Source: Lactobacillales bacterium | Lineage (GTDB): Bacteria; Bacillota; Bacilli; Lactobacillales; Streptococcaceae | DNA: 64,000 bases | NCBI GenBank assembly: GCA_031261175.1 | Contig: JAISJW010000009.1 | Coordinates: 1 to 64,000 of the forward strand | Reading direction: 5' to 3' | In this document: positions 59,298 through 64,000 of the stretch, one piece after another | Layout of the letters: each line of letters begins with the position of its first letter | Numbering within the stretch: the stretch's first letter is position 1 | Notes under the pieces: generated by a model | What the model was told of the DNA's origin: nothing | The model's database searches: none | What the model saw: the letters and a program-made list of their open reading frames with translations, nothing else | Translations under genes and position numbers: made by a program

Positions 59298-60332
59298 TTA
59301 TATTGAAATGCTGACGGTCCAAGTTAACTCGGCCGTGTAGTGTCCAGGGACAAAGGCGATACCTTTGTTCCACCAAATCCACGCTCCGCCTGACAGGCGA
59401 GGTGGTTCGGCAACTGAGCTGGCAAGTACATTGTTTTGCACATTCGTTGTGTCTCCAACAACTTTACCAACTTCAGGTGTTGCTAATGAATCACGTCGCG
59501 TCCAACCGCTCGTTGGCTCGTTCCCGTTAGAACCGCTCGAAAACGGATAAATCAAATATTTTCCGCGTGCATCTTGATTTGTTGCCCCCGTATTATTGAA
59601 AAACACCAATTCGTTAGTCGTCGAAATATGCGGGTTCTCCGTGCCTTTTAATGCCGATCCTAGATTGTTATACCACAAATTAAATTCGCCGGTATCAACA
59701 CCAAACACTCGATGGTTTAATGGATTATTAATAAAATTAGTTAGGTAGTTATTATATTGAGACGCCGTTTCAACGGCTTCATTATTTTCCCAACGTTGGA
59801 TAGTAAACCAAGGATTAATTTGAATTTGCGAATCCTCGTCAAGCCTCCAGTTCTTCGTCATTATGACCTTCAATTGCCAAGGGGTTGTCGCTTCGTCGCG
59901 CCCATCGAAAACTTCGATAAACGGTGGAATGTAGCTGAGCAAGTGATTTTGATCTCCGATATTAGCCAGCGAATCATAGACCGGCTCGTACTGCGCATAG
60001 GTCGTCTTATCACTGTCAGAATCTGCCTGTACAGTTCCAAAATGAAAATCCGGAACGTGAAACAAGCTGATGAAACCAAACATATTGTCATCGTTGACCG
60101 CATTGTCCGGCGTCGTCAACGTGTTGTTCGGATAGATATGGAAAGGATCGGTGTAGGTCGTACCCGGCAAGTGCAAATAAGGGTCGATCACAGTCAGCCC
60201 AACTTCGCCAGTCCGATTAGTGTTGACATCAGGGAATTCAGGGGCTGTAGGATCGTCATCTGCAAAGGCGATCAAATTAGTATTCAGAGCTAGCACGGCA
60301 ATTGCCGCAAGCCACATTTTTTTCTTAATCAT
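59298..60332 (-). CDS. WxL-like secreted surface protein
   Basis: 344 residues from the ATG at 60332 (GGAAAGGGGG). Signal peptide, LPGTTYTDPFHIYPNN, HVPDFHFG, then TPWQLKV (a true WxL) and C-terminal AELTWTVSISI. This copy is the closest to the standard WxL domain and so links the whole set to that family. Promoter at 60369-60397. Confidence 0.78.
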   Translation of the reverse strand: MIKKKMWLAAIAVLALNTNLIAFADDDPTAPEFPDVNTNRTGEVGLTVIDPYLHLPGTTYTDPFHIYPNNTLTTPDNAVNDDNMFGFISLFHVPDFHFGTVQADSDSDKTTYAQYEPVYDSLANIGDQNHLLSYIPPFIEVFDGRDEATTPWQLKVIMTKNWRLDEDSQIQINPWFTIQRWENNEAVETASQYNNYLTNFINNPLNHRVFGVDTGEFNLWYNNLGSALKGTENPHISTTNELVFFNNTGATNQDARGKYLIYPFSSGSNGNEPTSGWTRRDSLATPEVGKVVGDTTNVQNNVLASSVAEPPRLSGGAWIWWNKGIAFVPGHYTAELTWTVSISI

Positions 60333-60368
60333 GCGTGCGTCCCCCTTTCCACAAAGTTCCATACTTCT

Positions 60369-60397
60369 ATTTTATCGCAAATTTTCAGTTTTCACAA
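60369..60397 (-). promoter_or_regulatory. Promoter of the second WxL-like pair
   Basis: TTGTGA (60392-60397), 17 bases, TAAAAT (60369-60374) on the minus strand. Confidence 0.65.
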
Positions 60398-60401
60398 CGA
60401 A

Positions 60402-63570
<3,169 letters not shown>

Positions 63571-63592
63571 TTTTCACCTCGTAATGCTTGTA

Positions 63593-63621
63593 ATTATACT
63601 ACATTTCGCGCGGGTTTTAAA
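63593..63621 (-). promoter_or_regulatory. Promoter of the sortase-ligA operon
   Basis: TTTAAA, 17 bases, TATAAT (63593-63598), minus strand. Confidence 0.6.
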
Positions 63622-63661
63622 GGTTTTGAACCTATTTGGGGCGCTCCGGGCAAGTCAAAAA

Positions 63662-63688
63662 CGCCCTACTGCTTTTTAAGGGCATTTT
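63662..63688. terminator. Hairpin between the sortase promoter and the transposase
   Basis: GCCCT and AGGGC pair with A- and T-rich flanks, followed by TTTTTA on the plus strand; it may separate the IS from the sortase operon. The next 100 bases are AT-rich without a gene. Confidence 0.55.
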
Positions 63689-63793
63689 TAGACTAACTAT
63701 ATGAAGTCAATATAAAAATATAACAATTAAAAAAATAAAAATATAACAAAAAAGAGCGCACAAAAGCTAGGACTCTGATTAGAATCTACCTCT

Positions 63794-64000
63794 TTAAATT
63801 GAAAACTCTATATTGAATTTGGATTTTGTTTTTAATAAATGAAAAATAACTCTAACTAATTTTTTCGCAACGTGACTAATCGCGACGAAATAATGTTTAT
63901 TCTCTTTTATCTTTTTATTCAAATAAGATCCGAATGTTAAACAATGACTAGATACACTTTTCGCAGCTTCAAATAACGCCCATCTTAGGTTCTTTGATCC
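63794..64000 (-). mobile_element. 3' end of an IS110-family transposase
   Basis: The last 68 codons of a minus-strand gene running past the window edge. The peptide starts GSKNLRWALFEAAKS and has HYFVAISHVAKKLVRVIFHL, the conserved end of IS110 transposases (Transposase_20). The rest of the element and its noncoding ends are outside the window. Confidence 0.85.

Overview
The window reads as chromosome of a low-to-moderate GC Bacillota (roughly 40-45% GC by eye), most like Lactobacillales or a close relative. Signs are: TATAAT promoters and AAGGAGG-type ribosome binding sites; CcpA-type cre boxes; the order uppS-cdsA-dxr-rseP-proS; ECF transporter genes (ecfA1, ecfA2, ecfT, thiT); a class C sortase; WxL-like surface proteins; a GlgC/GlgD pair; and a LafB-LafA glycolipid glycosyltransferase fusion. 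The genus cannot be fixed from the sequence. The MEP gene dxr would be unusual in most Lactobacillales.

Layout. 0-4.8 kb: a catabolite-repressed beta-glucoside operon (GPH symporter, GH3 glucosidase) and an M50-like membrane protein. 4.8-5.5 kb: hairpin repeats, a decayed gene and a probable type I toxin/antisense RNA pair. 5.5-11.7 kb: proS, rseP, dxr, cdsA, uppS. 11.7-12.5 kb: plsY and tRNA-Arg(CCG). 12.6-21.7 kb: accessory island with a DUF3990/DUF3791 toxin-antitoxin-like operon, an operon of two DUF262 proteins, a DUF6150-TM-PASTA membrane protein and a tiny membrane protein, then ridA and an AbiE-type pair. 21.8-31.7 kb: htrA, yidC with a structured leader, topA, khpA, rpsP, pnp, dgkA, ybeY. 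31.7-44 kb: AEC transporter, two WxL-like proteins, glgC/glgD, lysS, lafB-lafA fusion, ysxC, recN. 44.1-47.5 kb: second accessory island (37-residue peptide gene, second DUF3990/DUF3791 locus, phosphoribosyltransferase-SLOG operon ending in FtsZ-like fragments). 47.6-58.3 kb: DUF1934 protein, E1 alpha-beta fusion, ECF module with two ThiT-like S-components, a PD-(D/E)XK-like protein, HD hydrolase, cysteine desulfidase-like protein, S1 protein. 58.3-64 kb: two more WxL-like proteins, ligA, a class C sortase with a C-terminal extension, and the 3' end of an IS110-family transposase.

Three window-wide patterns stand out. First, the 7-mer GGCAAGT (or ACTTGCC) occurs about 76 times by manual count against about 6-8 expected, in both orientations and in intergenic DNA, and is absent from 11.83-22.75 kb. 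Second, families of long inverted repeats sit within a few bases of stop codons. Third, a few genes (ysxC, the AEC transporter, the cysteine desulfidase-like gene) have a -10 box 6-8 nt before the ATG and no ribosome binding site, suggesting leaderless mRNAs.

The best candidates for undescribed systems are the DUF262/DUF262/DUF6150-PASTA/small-TM operon (13.8-19.3 kb) and the PRTase-SLOG-FtsZ-like operon (45.7-47.5 kb).
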